Positions 34,001 through 42,400 of a stretch of 64,000 nucleotides of DNA are shown here, one piece after another. Source of the stretch: Mesorhizobium metallidurans STM 2683 (lineage in GTDB: Bacteria > Pseudomonadota > Alphaproteobacteria > Rhizobiales > Rhizobiaceae); NCBI RefSeq assembly GCF_000350085.1, contig NZ_CAUM01000134.1, positions 62,001-126,000 on the forward strand, given 5' to 3'. The notes beneath the pieces were generated by a model that was not told the origin of the DNA, ran no database searches, and saw nothing but the letters and a program-made list of their open reading frames with translations. Both the position numbers and the translations under genes were made by a program. Positions within the stretch are counted from its first letter, which is position 1, and each line of letters starts with the position of its first letter.

Positions 34001-37000
34001 GAAAGCATCGGAGTGCAGCGCCAGCGTGATGCCCGCGACCTTGGCCAGATTGGTCGCCACCGAAGGCAGATTGGCTGAAATATCGAGCTTCGGCTGCGTG
34101 CCTTGCCCCGCTGCCTTCACCGACAGCGCCTGCAACTCGAGCTTGATCGGACTCTCAGTGCTGCCAAGCGCCAGCGGTAGGCTCGGACCGGTCGAGGCAA
34201 GGTCGAGCGAGAAATCGCTGATGCCGTTCGGATTGATCGTACCGGCCGCCTTGCCGGAGACCTTTTCGCCGGCAAGCGTCGCCTCGATCGCAACGCCGCC
34301 GGCGGTCGAGAAACTGCCTGCCGCATCGAGGTTGAGCGGACCAAGTGCCGCCTGGCGGGTTTGGCTGGTCTCGGCCCCGGCGAGCTGCAAATTGAAACGA
34401 ATATCTGGGCTGGCCGACGGTCCCGTCACTTGCGCCGTGCCGCCCAACGTACCGATCGCGTCGAGGCCAGGCGAGAAATCATTGGCAAGGGCGGCCGGCA
34501 GCGCGGAAAATTCGGCGGCGAGATCGAGCGTCTGGCCGGCGGTGCCGGAGACGGTCACCGAACCGCCACCGAGATCGAGCGCCAGCTTCTCGACGCTGGC
34601 GGCACCATTGGCGACGCTCAGGGTCGACGGCTGCGCGATTGCCGCCTTGATGCCGCGAACGGTCGCTTCGCCCGAGGCGATCTCGACGCTGGTCGTGCCG
34701 TCCGCGATCTTCACCCGCCCGGCGGCCGTGGCCGGAATGCCGGATATGGTGGCGCCGCCGGTAAAGCCGGTCCAGTCGCCCTCGCGCTTCAGATCGACAC
34801 CGATACCGCTAATGACGGTTGTTCCCGAGGTGACCGTATCGGCCTTGATCGTGCCGGAGATCGCCGGGCCCTTGAGATAGTTGGCGACCAGCGCGTTGAC
34901 GGCGATGGTCTTCGCCGTCAGGTCGCCACGCGAAATCGAGGCGCTCGTCATGTCGACCGCAACCGTCGGCGCGCCGTCATCACCGGAGAAACGGATGCTG
35001 CCTTCCACGTCGCCAGTCGCCGTCTGCCCGGCAAGTGCCGCCAGCGGGCCGATATCGGGCGCATCGAGCGTCAGCGTACCCAGCGGCAACAGGCTGTCGT
35101 CGAGCGCAAGGTCGCCGGAGACCTTGTTGTCGGCGAGCGCCAGGCTGAGCCCGTTGATGGACCGCTTGCCATCACTCGTGACCAGCGATGCCTTGAGGTC
35201 GAGCGGTTGGTCGTCGACGGAACCGGTCAGTGAGACATCGGCAGCCGGGCTGGCAATGTCGGCCTTGCCCTTCGCACTCAGCTTGACCGTCTTCACCGTG
35301 CGGCCCGATGCGGTCAGGCTGTCGCTGTCGGCCGACACCGAGAAATCCGGTGCCGAGCGCGCGCCGCTCGCCGTCAGCGCGAAGTTGACGGCCCCGCCGA
35401 CCGGCACACCAACCATGGGCGACAGCACCGAGACATCGCCGAGCGTGCCCTTGACGTCGGCCTGGATGTCGGTGCCGGTCGCGCTGGCGGTGCCGCTGGC
35501 GCTGAGCGCACCGGAGGTGAATTGCAGTGAATTGGCGGCGAACGAGCCTTGTGGGTCGCGGGTTGCGGTGGCGGAGAATGTCACGCGCTCGCCGAGCACC
35601 GGGCGGATCTGCGGCGGCAGCGCCGTCGAGACGGCATCGGCATTCATCTTGAGCGTCATCGCCAGGTCGGCCAGCGTCACCTTGGCGGTGAGCGAGGCGT
35701 TGAGCGCATCGCTGCGCAACGTGCCCTGATCGACGGAAATCTCGTCCTTGCTGACCGAACCAGCGAGATCGGCGGCGACCTTGCCGGTCACCAATGGCGC
35801 CAGCGTCGCGACATCTGTGTTGAGGCCGCCGGCCGCGAGCTTGATGGCGACCGGTCCGCTGCGATCCTGGATGTCGAAGCCGTCCGAATGGATCGCGGCC
35901 GTGAGATTGTCCAGCCGCGTGCCGCCCGCCACCACCGAGACCAGCGACGCGCCGATATCGACGATCGGCGCCTTGCCGCCACCGAAGGCGCGAGCAGTGG
36001 CGCCCGTGAGCGCCACGGTCACCGGCTGCGCCGCGCTGCCGAGGCTGAGCACGATCGGTGGTCCCTTGGCGGCGAGTTCCACCGCAAGGTCGCTGGCGCC
36101 ATTGGGGTCGACGATACCGGCGGCAGTGCCATGCACGGCATCGCTGTCAACATTGGCGCGCTCGACATCGACGCCGCCCGCGACCATGGCGGTCCCGGCA
36201 AGGTCGAAGCTGGTCTTGCCGGCAAACAAGGGTTTCAGATTCTCCGGCACAAAGCGCGCGAAGTCGCCGTCGCCCTTGGCCTCGACATAGCTGCCCCTGT
36301 CGGTGAGTTGATGCCGGCCGGTGAGCTGGGTGACGATCTGGCCGTTGACGACGAAGGTGCCGATGCCGCTCCAGTTGGCGATCGGTCCCGTGCCCGAGAC
36401 GACGATGTCGACCGGCGGCGCATCCGGCAGATTGAGCAGATTGGCGATGATGCCGCCGGCCGGCTCGGATGCCTTCAGATCGAGGTCGAGCTTGTTGTCG
36501 GCGGGCGCGAAATTGATTTTTGCGTCGACCGTGCCTTGCTTGCCGTCATGGCGGGTGATGTTGAGGTTCGTTTCGACCGCCAGTGGCGCTGCATCGGCCT
36601 TCAGCGCGCCCTTGGCCGCGAGTTCGGCGATGCCGCTGCCGGCCAGGGCCTGCCCGAGCGCGATCTCGGGAAGCTCGATCTGCTTGATGTCGACGGAAAC
36701 CGGCAGCGTGGTCGCACCACCCTGGCTCGGCTGCGTGCTGGCCACCGGCAATCGCGCCAGTTCGATGCGCTCCGCGGCGATGCGGTCGGCGCTGAAGTTT
36801 TTCGACAGAAGCGCCCGCGGCGACCAGTCGACAGCCAGTTTGCGAGCCACCAGCCAGGCGCCCTCGCGATCCTCCAGCACGACGTGGTCGACCGTTAGCG
36901 CCCCCGACCAGATGCCGTCGATGCCGCTGACCATGACCTTGCGATCATCATTCGAGGCCATGGTCGAGATGATGCCGGCGAGATTGTCGCGGCCGCGCTC

Positions 37001-37096
37001 GGTCTTGGTCAGGACGACGAGCGCACCCACCACCGCCGCCACCACGATGAGCAGCGTGTAAAGGAAAATGCGAAGGATGCGTTTGAACGTTTTCAT
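31049..37096 (-). CDS. tamB: Translocation and assembly module protein TamB, with internal duplication
   Basis: The 2015-residue envelope protein has an N-terminal membrane anchor (FLYTLLIVVAAVVGALVVL), a very long beta-rich periplasmic body and the C-terminal TamB/DUF490 domain (from about residue 1650, with APNQIFIQGRGVDAELGGSL and ending GGIFYEREY). With TamA it supports outer-membrane protein and lipid transport. It is far longer than the 1259 residues of E. coli TamB. Residues of about 300-920 and 921-1540 are clear tandem copies: SDGKRSING and SDGKRAING lie exactly 621 residues apart, and GDWTGFTGGAT and GDWTGFSGGAT match likewise. It lies two bases after tamA. Confidence 0.93.
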   Translation of the reverse strand: MKTFKRILRIFLYTLLIVVAAVVGALVVLTKTERGRDNLAGIISTMASNDDRKVMVSGIDGIWSGALTVDHVVLEDREGAWLVARKLAVDWSPRALLSKNFSADRIAAERIELARLPVASTQPSQGGATTLPVSVDIKQIELPEIALGQALAGSGIAELAAKGALKADAAPLAVETNLNITRHDGKQGTVDAKINFAPADNKLDLDLKASEPAGGIIANLLNLPDAPPVDIVVSGTGPIANWSGIGTFVVNGQIVTQLTGRHQLTDRGSYVEAKGDGDFARFVPENLKPLFAGKTSFDLAGTAMVAGGVDVERANVDSDAVHGTAAGIVDPNGASDLAVELAAKGPPIVLSLGSAAQPVTVALTGATARAFGGGKAPIVDIGASLVSVVAGGTRLDNLTAAIHSDGFDIQDRSGPVAIKLAAGGLNTDVATLAPLVTGKVAADLAGSVSKDEISVDQGTLRSDALNASLTAKVTLADLAMTLKMNADAVSTALPPQIRPVLGERVTFSATATRDPQGSFAANSLQFTSGALSASGTASATGTDIQADVKGTLGDVSVLSPMVGVPVGGAVNFALTASGARSAPDFSVSADSDSLTASGRTVKTVKLSAKGKADIASPAADVSLTGSVDDQPLDLKASLVTSDGKRSINGLSLALADNKVSGDLALDDSLLPLGTLTLDAPDIGPLAALAGQTATGDVEGSIRFSGDDGAPTVAVDMTSASISRGDLTAKTIAVNALVANYLKGPAISGTIKADTVTSGTTVISGIGVDLKREGDWTGFTGGATISGIPATAAGRVKIADGTTSVEIASGEATVRGIKAAIAQPSTLSVANGAASVEKLALDLGGGSVTVSGTAGQTLDLAAEFSALPAALANDFSPGLDAIGTLGGTAQVTGPSASPDIRFNLQLAGAETSQTRQAALGPLNLDAAGSFSTAGGVAIEATLAGEKVSGKAAGTINPNGISDFSLDLASTGPSLPLALGSTESPIKLELQALSVKAAGQGTQPKLDISANLPSVATNLAKVAGITLALHSDAFDVKSRSGPISGTVTANKLGLDNPTIAPLFAGKVTAKVAGSLATDTIVIDSGSVVGDALNSAFNGKVSLANGAIDLNLRADAASAALPAAARGVLGERTEVSAALKRDANGNVTADAIKLVSGALTADGKASLADNKLAADIKGALADISLLSKDATGAIAFALNAQGPSTAPDLSLTVNSDRLSVAEREITGLQLTATGKADAANPAANVQLTGNVAGQALQGGAVLATSDGKRAINGLLLSLGKNRISGDLALDNAFVPEGTVALDLPDIGPLAALALEKAEGDVRGTIAFSKTGNGPNVAIKASTASISRGDLSAKTVTIDALVANYLAAPVISGKVRADSVTSGGTVIRGIDVDLKRDGDWTGFSGGATVKDIPAKAAGRVRIANGTTTVELNSGQATVQGIKAAIAGASTITIANGTTSLDRLVLNLGGGTATVTGKVGQALDLNATLARVPVSLANSFSPGLDAAGSISGTVKVTGAPANPAVAFKIDAAGVQTSQTRGAGFGGMSVSSSGSFAGNRLAFDANISDGAGLGLKGGGTVTTAGTPALALDFSGKVPFAFLTRTLAAQGLSLSGTANVNVQVRGPATSPVISGTVSTSGARLVDARSGLAINDITADVAIGNGVARINRLTGTLSTRGSLSASGTVGIDAARGFPADLSVKLVDGRYTDGRVVTANLGGDLTIKGPLASAPVISGTINLAKTVITVPDKLPGSLAALDVKHKNAPGAVRAQDKALRPPTASSSSGGSGLNLDVTVNAPNQIFIQGRGVDAELGGSLKLTGPASSPQAVGTFTLQRGRLTILGKRLTFTEGTVGFSGSLVPYLNLTATSTTTSATVTIVVSGEATNPKFTFSSVPALPEDEILAQLIFGRSMSNLSPLQIAQLAEAAGQLAGIGGSTSLLENLRSAIGVDDLDVTTDDKGGTAVSAGKYLNDRTYVTIQKGDKPGSGKATIDLNVGRGVKLRGEANDAGEAKGGIFYEREY

Positions 37097-37098
37097 CG

Positions 37099-39027
37099 TC
37101 AGAACGCCTGGCCTATACCGGCGTAGATGCCGAAACGGGGATCGTCGGGACCCCGGTTGAGCGGCAACGCAGCGTCGATGCGGAGCGGCCCGAACGGTGT
37201 AATATAGCGCAAGCCGACGCCGGCTCCGACCTTCATATCGGCGAAATCCGGGAATGATTTGGTCGAGACGGTGCCGGCATCGACGAATGGCACGACGCCG
37301 ATCGTGTCGGTGATGGCGATGCGCATCTCGACCGAGGTCTCGAAGAAGGAAAGCCCGCCGATAGGCTGTCCGTCAATGTCCTTCGGACCGATGCCCTGAT
37401 AGGCGTAGCCGCGCACCGAACCGCCGCCGCCGGAATAGAAGCGCCGGTCGGCCGGAACATCCTGAAGGCCGGCGCCGACGATCGATCCGATGGCGACGCG
37501 TTCGGCAAGCACGAATTTCGAGGCCGTATCGAGCGACTGGTATGCCGATCCTTCGCCCTTCAGTTTGAGGAAGGCGGCACCGTTCAGAATGTCGTAGCTT
37601 GGCTCGGCATAGGCCAGCACCCGGAATCCCCTGGTCGGATTGAGCCGGCTATCGCGGTTGTCATAGACATATTGCAACGGGATGCTGGCGATCAGGTAGG
37701 TGTGTTTGCCGAAAGCATCGCGTATCTTCGAATAGTCGAGCGCAACTTCCGCCGAAACCGTCTGCTTCTTGTCGAGCTCATAGGACAGGCCGGTGCTGCC
37801 CTTGACCGAGAAATGGTCGTAGGCGTCGGGATGCTCCAACACGGTCTTGACGTTGGCGAAGAATTTCGACGCCGGCCCGACCACGCCCGGTTTTTCGAAC
37901 ATGATGCCGGCATTGTAGTTGAGTTCGGTCAGGCTGTTGCTGCCGATGCCGCTGATGGCGCCGTCGATGCGCAGCTTCTCGGCCCGGCCGAACAGGTTAC
38001 GGTGCCCCCAATAGCCTTCCAGACCCAGCCCCTCGGTGTTCGAGAACGTGCCGCCAACGCCGAAATAGCGGGGCTTGCGTTCGCTGACCTGGACACCGAT
38101 CGGGATGTTGCCGTCGCCATTGAGACTGTCGGCCTCCTTCAGGGTCACGCTGTTGAACACTTCCAGCCCGAGCAGCCGGTCGCGCGCCTCGTCGATTTCA
38201 TCGGGCGAATATTGGCGGCCGCGCTTCAGGCCGGTCATGTATTCGGTGAAGTCGCGGTCGACCTTCTCGGTGCCTTCGACGGTGGTGTCGCCGTAGCCGG
38301 CGACCGGCCCGGCCGCCACGGTGAGCGTCACATCGAGCGTTGAGGTGGCGTGGTCGGCAACGATCTCCTGACCTGTCACCTTGGCCAGCGGCCTGCCCTC
38401 CGCCTTCAGCGCCCGCACGATCGACGCCTCGGCCTTGAGCACGGCGCCAGACCCGGCGTCGCCGCCGGCGATCAGACCGAAATCGGCACTGGCCAGCCCC
38501 GCCGCATCGCCCTTCAGCCGGATGTTGCCAAGCGTGAACTTCGGCCCGGTCGCAATGCCGATCACCACCGGGATCGGCTGCGGACCCGAAAATTCGGCGT
38601 CCGGCGGCAGTTCGTCGAGCGGCTTGCCCTCGATGGTTATGGTGACGACGCCCTCGTAGCGGGCGTCCGCATAAAGCGCGGCGACAAGCTGTTCGCGATC
38701 GCTGCGCGCCTTGGCCAGCAGCCCGAGCGAACCGGAAACCGGGAGCTCTTCGTCGTTTTTCAACGTCGAGGCGTTTTCGAGCTTCTTGACCAGATCCTTG
38801 TCGGCGTCGGGCGCATCGATGGTGACGGCATAGCGGAGCGGGTCGACAATATCGGCGTCCTCGTCGCTGGAAGAACCCCACAATTTGATGCCGAATAACT
38901 CGAAAGCCGTGGCATTTCGGCCTTCGGCAAGCAGTGCGGCCGAGCATATCAGGGCGAAAAGCAGGGTACGCGAAAGCCCGCGCAGTGACGCTCCTCCTCC
39001 CGACATCTGCCTTTTACGCACCAACAT
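37099..39027 (-). CDS. tamA: Outer-membrane assembly protein TamA (BamA/Omp85 family)
   Basis: This 642-residue Omp85 protein has a signal sequence (TLLFALICSAALLA), POTRA domains over about 60-310 and a 16-strand barrel domain with the loop-6 signature GGGGSVRGYAYQGIGP. The chain ends in phenylalanine (YAGIGQAF), as outer-membrane barrels do. It works with TamB, encoded two bases downstream. ATGs at 39027 and 39006 are both possible starts; neither changes the signal peptide. The gene is divergent from the alpha-2-macroglobulin gene. Confidence 0.93.
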   Translation of the reverse strand: MLVRKRQMSGGGASLRGLSRTLLFALICSAALLAEGRNATAFELFGIKLWGSSSDEDADIVDPLRYAVTIDAPDADKDLVKKLENASTLKNDEELPVSGSLGLLAKARSDREQLVAALYADARYEGVVTITIEGKPLDELPPDAEFSGPQPIPVVIGIATGPKFTLGNIRLKGDAAGLASADFGLIAGGDAGSGAVLKAEASIVRALKAEGRPLAKVTGQEIVADHATSTLDVTLTVAAGPVAGYGDTTVEGTEKVDRDFTEYMTGLKRGRQYSPDEIDEARDRLLGLEVFNSVTLKEADSLNGDGNIPIGVQVSERKPRYFGVGGTFSNTEGLGLEGYWGHRNLFGRAEKLRIDGAISGIGSNSLTELNYNAGIMFEKPGVVGPASKFFANVKTVLEHPDAYDHFSVKGSTGLSYELDKKQTVSAEVALDYSKIRDAFGKHTYLIASIPLQYVYDNRDSRLNPTRGFRVLAYAEPSYDILNGAAFLKLKGEGSAYQSLDTASKFVLAERVAIGSIVGAGLQDVPADRRFYSGGGGSVRGYAYQGIGPKDIDGQPIGGLSFFETSVEMRIAITDTIGVVPFVDAGTVSTKSFPDFADMKVGAGVGLRYITPFGPLRIDAALPLNRGPDDPRFGIYAGIGQAF

Positions 39028-39280
39028 TATGACTCTAACCTAGCGATCAAAACTAAAATTGGAATGAAGTTCTGAATTGCTCGTAAAGGGGCCACAATCC
39101 AATTGTCTGAAATAGGCAGGGCTTGGAATTCACACCTTCTGCGTCGCCGCAAGAAAGCGTGATCCCTGTCTTATGGAGGTACTACCGGTCATCGGCCGGA
39201 AAGGAAACCGTTGGCAGGCGGACCCTGCCGCGTCCTCGTGTTGACAAGCTTCAGTGAAGCCTGAACATGACGCGGACATT

Positions 39281-39388
39281 AGAGCGACGCGCGTCCGTTC
39301 GGACGCGCAAAAAATACGCTCTAAGAGTGTGTTGAAGCGTCCGCATCGTGCTTTCCGAAAATCGATTTTCGGGCCGATGCGAAAGCAC
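39281..39388. repeat. Two adjacent palindromic intergenic elements
   Basis: Within the 376-bp gap 39028-39403, AGAGCG (39281) pairs with CGCTCT (39317), enclosing a perfect GCGCGTCC-GTTC-GGACGCGC hairpin followed by an A-run. Then CGCATCG (39342) pairs with CGATGCG (39375), enclosing the perfect 18-bp palindrome CCGAAAATCGATTTTCGG. Both look like dispersed rhizobial repeats. The second ends 16 bases before the alpha-2-macroglobulin start codon, so the promoter must lie upstream of it or within the element. Confidence 0.8.
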
Positions 39389-39403
39389 TGTCTGGAGGGT
39401 GTT

Positions 39404-42400
39404 ATGGCAATGCGCGCGCCTCGTGGTCTGTCTATCCTTATCCTTCTCTTTTTCGCCTGGGGCAGCATCGCGCAAGCGGCCGAAGCGCGCCGAATCGCAA
39501 CGACGGACAATTCCGACTATTTCGGTTTCGACCTCCGGTCCGACCAGAATGTCAGCCTCGACCAGTGCAAGACCACATGCCTCGGCGATCCTGCCTGCCG
39601 CGCCTTCACCTACAATCTCAAGGCCAAATGGTGCTTTCTCAAATCCGACTATAACCAGCTGAAGCCCTTCAACGGCGCCGTCGCCGGCAAGGTCGTCAAC
39701 GTCGATGGCGACCCCGATATCGGCGCCCCGCCGGAGCTGGCCTTCTTCCCGAACTGGATGGCCGACCAGGCCCAGCAATACCGCAACAGGCTCACCGGTC
39801 CGGCCTATGTCAAGCCGACCGAAGGGCTGGCGGCATTGCGCGCCGCCGCCGAACAGTCGGTGCTAACCGGCGACCATCGCTCGGCCATGCAGAAATACGA
39901 AGCGGCGGTCTCGGTGATGCCCGACGACGGCCAACTCTGGCTGGAGCTGGCGCGCGAAACGCTTGCCGTACCGCCGGCCGCCAATACATCCGAGGCCTCG
40001 ACCTTGCCGGCAAACGCCACCTCCGCCGGCTTCAATGCCTACAAACTCCTGCGCACCACCAAGACACGAGCCGATGCGCTGGCATTGCTCGGCGACGGGC
40101 TTGATCGCCGCGACCTCTACCGGCCGGCCCTGCAATCCTACGAAGCGAGCCTCGCGCTGGTCAGTTCGCCGGGGGTCCGCGCCGCCTATCAGGACCTCAA
40201 GGCGCGCAAGGGCTTCCGCGTCATCGACCATACTGTCGATGCCGACACCAGCGCACCGCGCATCTGCGCGCAGTTTTCCGAGGATCTGGTCAAGACCGGC
40301 GTCGACTATGCGCAGTTCGTCACTGTCGACAACGCCGCCCCCAAGGGCGTCGAGGCCAAGGACAAGCAGATCTGCGTCGAAGGGCTGGAGCACGGACAGC
40401 ACTACGAAGTGACCTTCCGCGCCGGCCTGCCGGCCGCCATCGGCGAGACGATCGCAGCACCTGTGGTGCTGTCGATCTATGTCCAGGACCGCGCCCCGTC
40501 CGCCCGCTTCACCGGCGACAGCTTCGTGCTGCCGGCCGGCGCGCGCCGCGGCATTCCGGTCGTCACCGTCAACATGAACGCCGCCAAGATGAAGCTCTAC
40601 CGCATCGGCGACCGCTCGCTGGCCCAGCTTCTGTCCGGCTATCAGTTCCTGCGCCAGCTCGACGGCTACGACATCTCCAACATTTCCGACCAGATGGGTT
40701 CGCCGGTCTGGGAAGGCCAGTTGGACATCGCCAACGACCTCAACAAGGAAGTCACCACGTCCTTCCCGGTCGACGAGGCGCTGCCGCAGCGCAAGCCCGG
40801 CGTCTACGTGCTGACCGCGCAAGCGGTCGACGACAAGGCCGACGACTACGATTCGCGCACCACGCAATGGTTCGTCGTTTCCGACATCGGCCTGTCGACC
40901 TATACCGGGCAGGACGGGCTCAACGTCTTTGCCCGTTCGCTTGGAAGCGCCAAGCCGATCGCCGGCGCCGAACTGACGCTGCTGGCCAGGAACAACGAAA
41001 TTCTTGGCACGGCGACCACCGACGCCGAGGGACGCGCCGTCTTCAACCCCGGGCTGACGCGCGGCGACGGCGGCATGGTGCCGGCCGTGCTGATGGCCAG
41101 GCAGGGCGACAGCGATTTCGTCTTCCTCGACATGGGCCGCGCCGGCTTCGACTTGTCGGACCGAGGCGTCACCGGACGCGCGGCGCCGGGCGCGCTCGAC
41201 GTCTATGCCTGGACCGAGCGCGGCATCTACCGCGCCGGCGAGGAGGTCCATGTCGCCGCCCTTGCCCGCGACAGCGCCGCCAAGGCGGTCGAGAACCTGC
41301 CGCTGATCTTCATCTTCACGCGTCCCGACGGTGTCGAGAACCGCCGCATCGTCAGCGATGGCGCATCGGCCGGAGGCCATGCCGTCGACCTGCCGCTCGA
41401 ACCCAACGCCATGCGTGGCACCTGGACGGTGGCGATCCACACCGATCCAAAGCAGCCGGCGGTCGCCAGCCAGATGTTCCTGGTCGAGGACTTCGTGCCG
41501 GATCGCATCGAGTTCGACCTCAGCTCCGACAAGCAGGAAATCGCCCAGGGCGAAACCGCCAACGTCACCGTCGACGGCCGTTTCCTCTATGGCGCGCCGG
41601 CCGCGGGGCTGGCGCTTGAGGGCGAGTTGACGCTGTCGACCGCCCGCGACTGGGACCGCTTCAAGGGCTATTCCTTCGGCCTTGCCGACGAGCAGTCGGC
41701 CGAACCCTCGGTGACGCCCTTCACCGGCCTGCCTGTGGTCGGCGAGGATGGCAAGGCGACCTTCCCGGTTTCGGTCGACCAGTTGCCCTCGACCACCAAG
41801 CTCGTCGACGCCAAGGTCACGGTCAGGATGCGCGAGACCGGCGGCCGCGCCGTCGAGCGCTCGCTCAATATCGGCATCCGCCCGCAAGGCCACATGATCG
41901 GCATCCGTCCGGATTTCGAAGGCGACGAGGTGCCGCAAGGCGGCACGGCGAAGTTCAGCCTGATCGCCGTCGATCCCGACGGCAAGCGCGAGGCGCTGAA
42001 AGGCGCGCAATGGTCGCTGGTCAAGGTCGAACGCAATTATCAGTGGTACCGCTCGAGTAATTCCTGGAACTATGAGCCGGTCACCTTCACCAAGTCGGTG
42101 GCCAACGGCCAGGTCGACCTGAGCGCCAACGGCGAGGCCACTGTCTCGATGCCCGTCGACTGGGGCCGCTACCGCCTGGAGATCGAGACGTCGGATCCGG
42201 AAGGCCCGGCGACCAGCTATGAGTTCGACGCCGGCTGGTATGTCTCCTCCACCACCACCGAAACGCCCGACGGGCTCGAGATCGCGCTCGACAAGGACAA
42301 CTACGCGGCGGGCGAAGTGGCCAAGCTCAAGGTCTCGCCGCATTTTGCCGGCGAGTTGCTCGTCACCGTCGGCGCCGACAAACTGTTGAAGACCGTCACC

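Noticed and set aside
33018..34880. A 620-codon open frame antisense to tamB
   Set aside because: It is low-complexity (Ser/Ala/Pro/Val rich), mirrors codon bias of tamB and has no family features.
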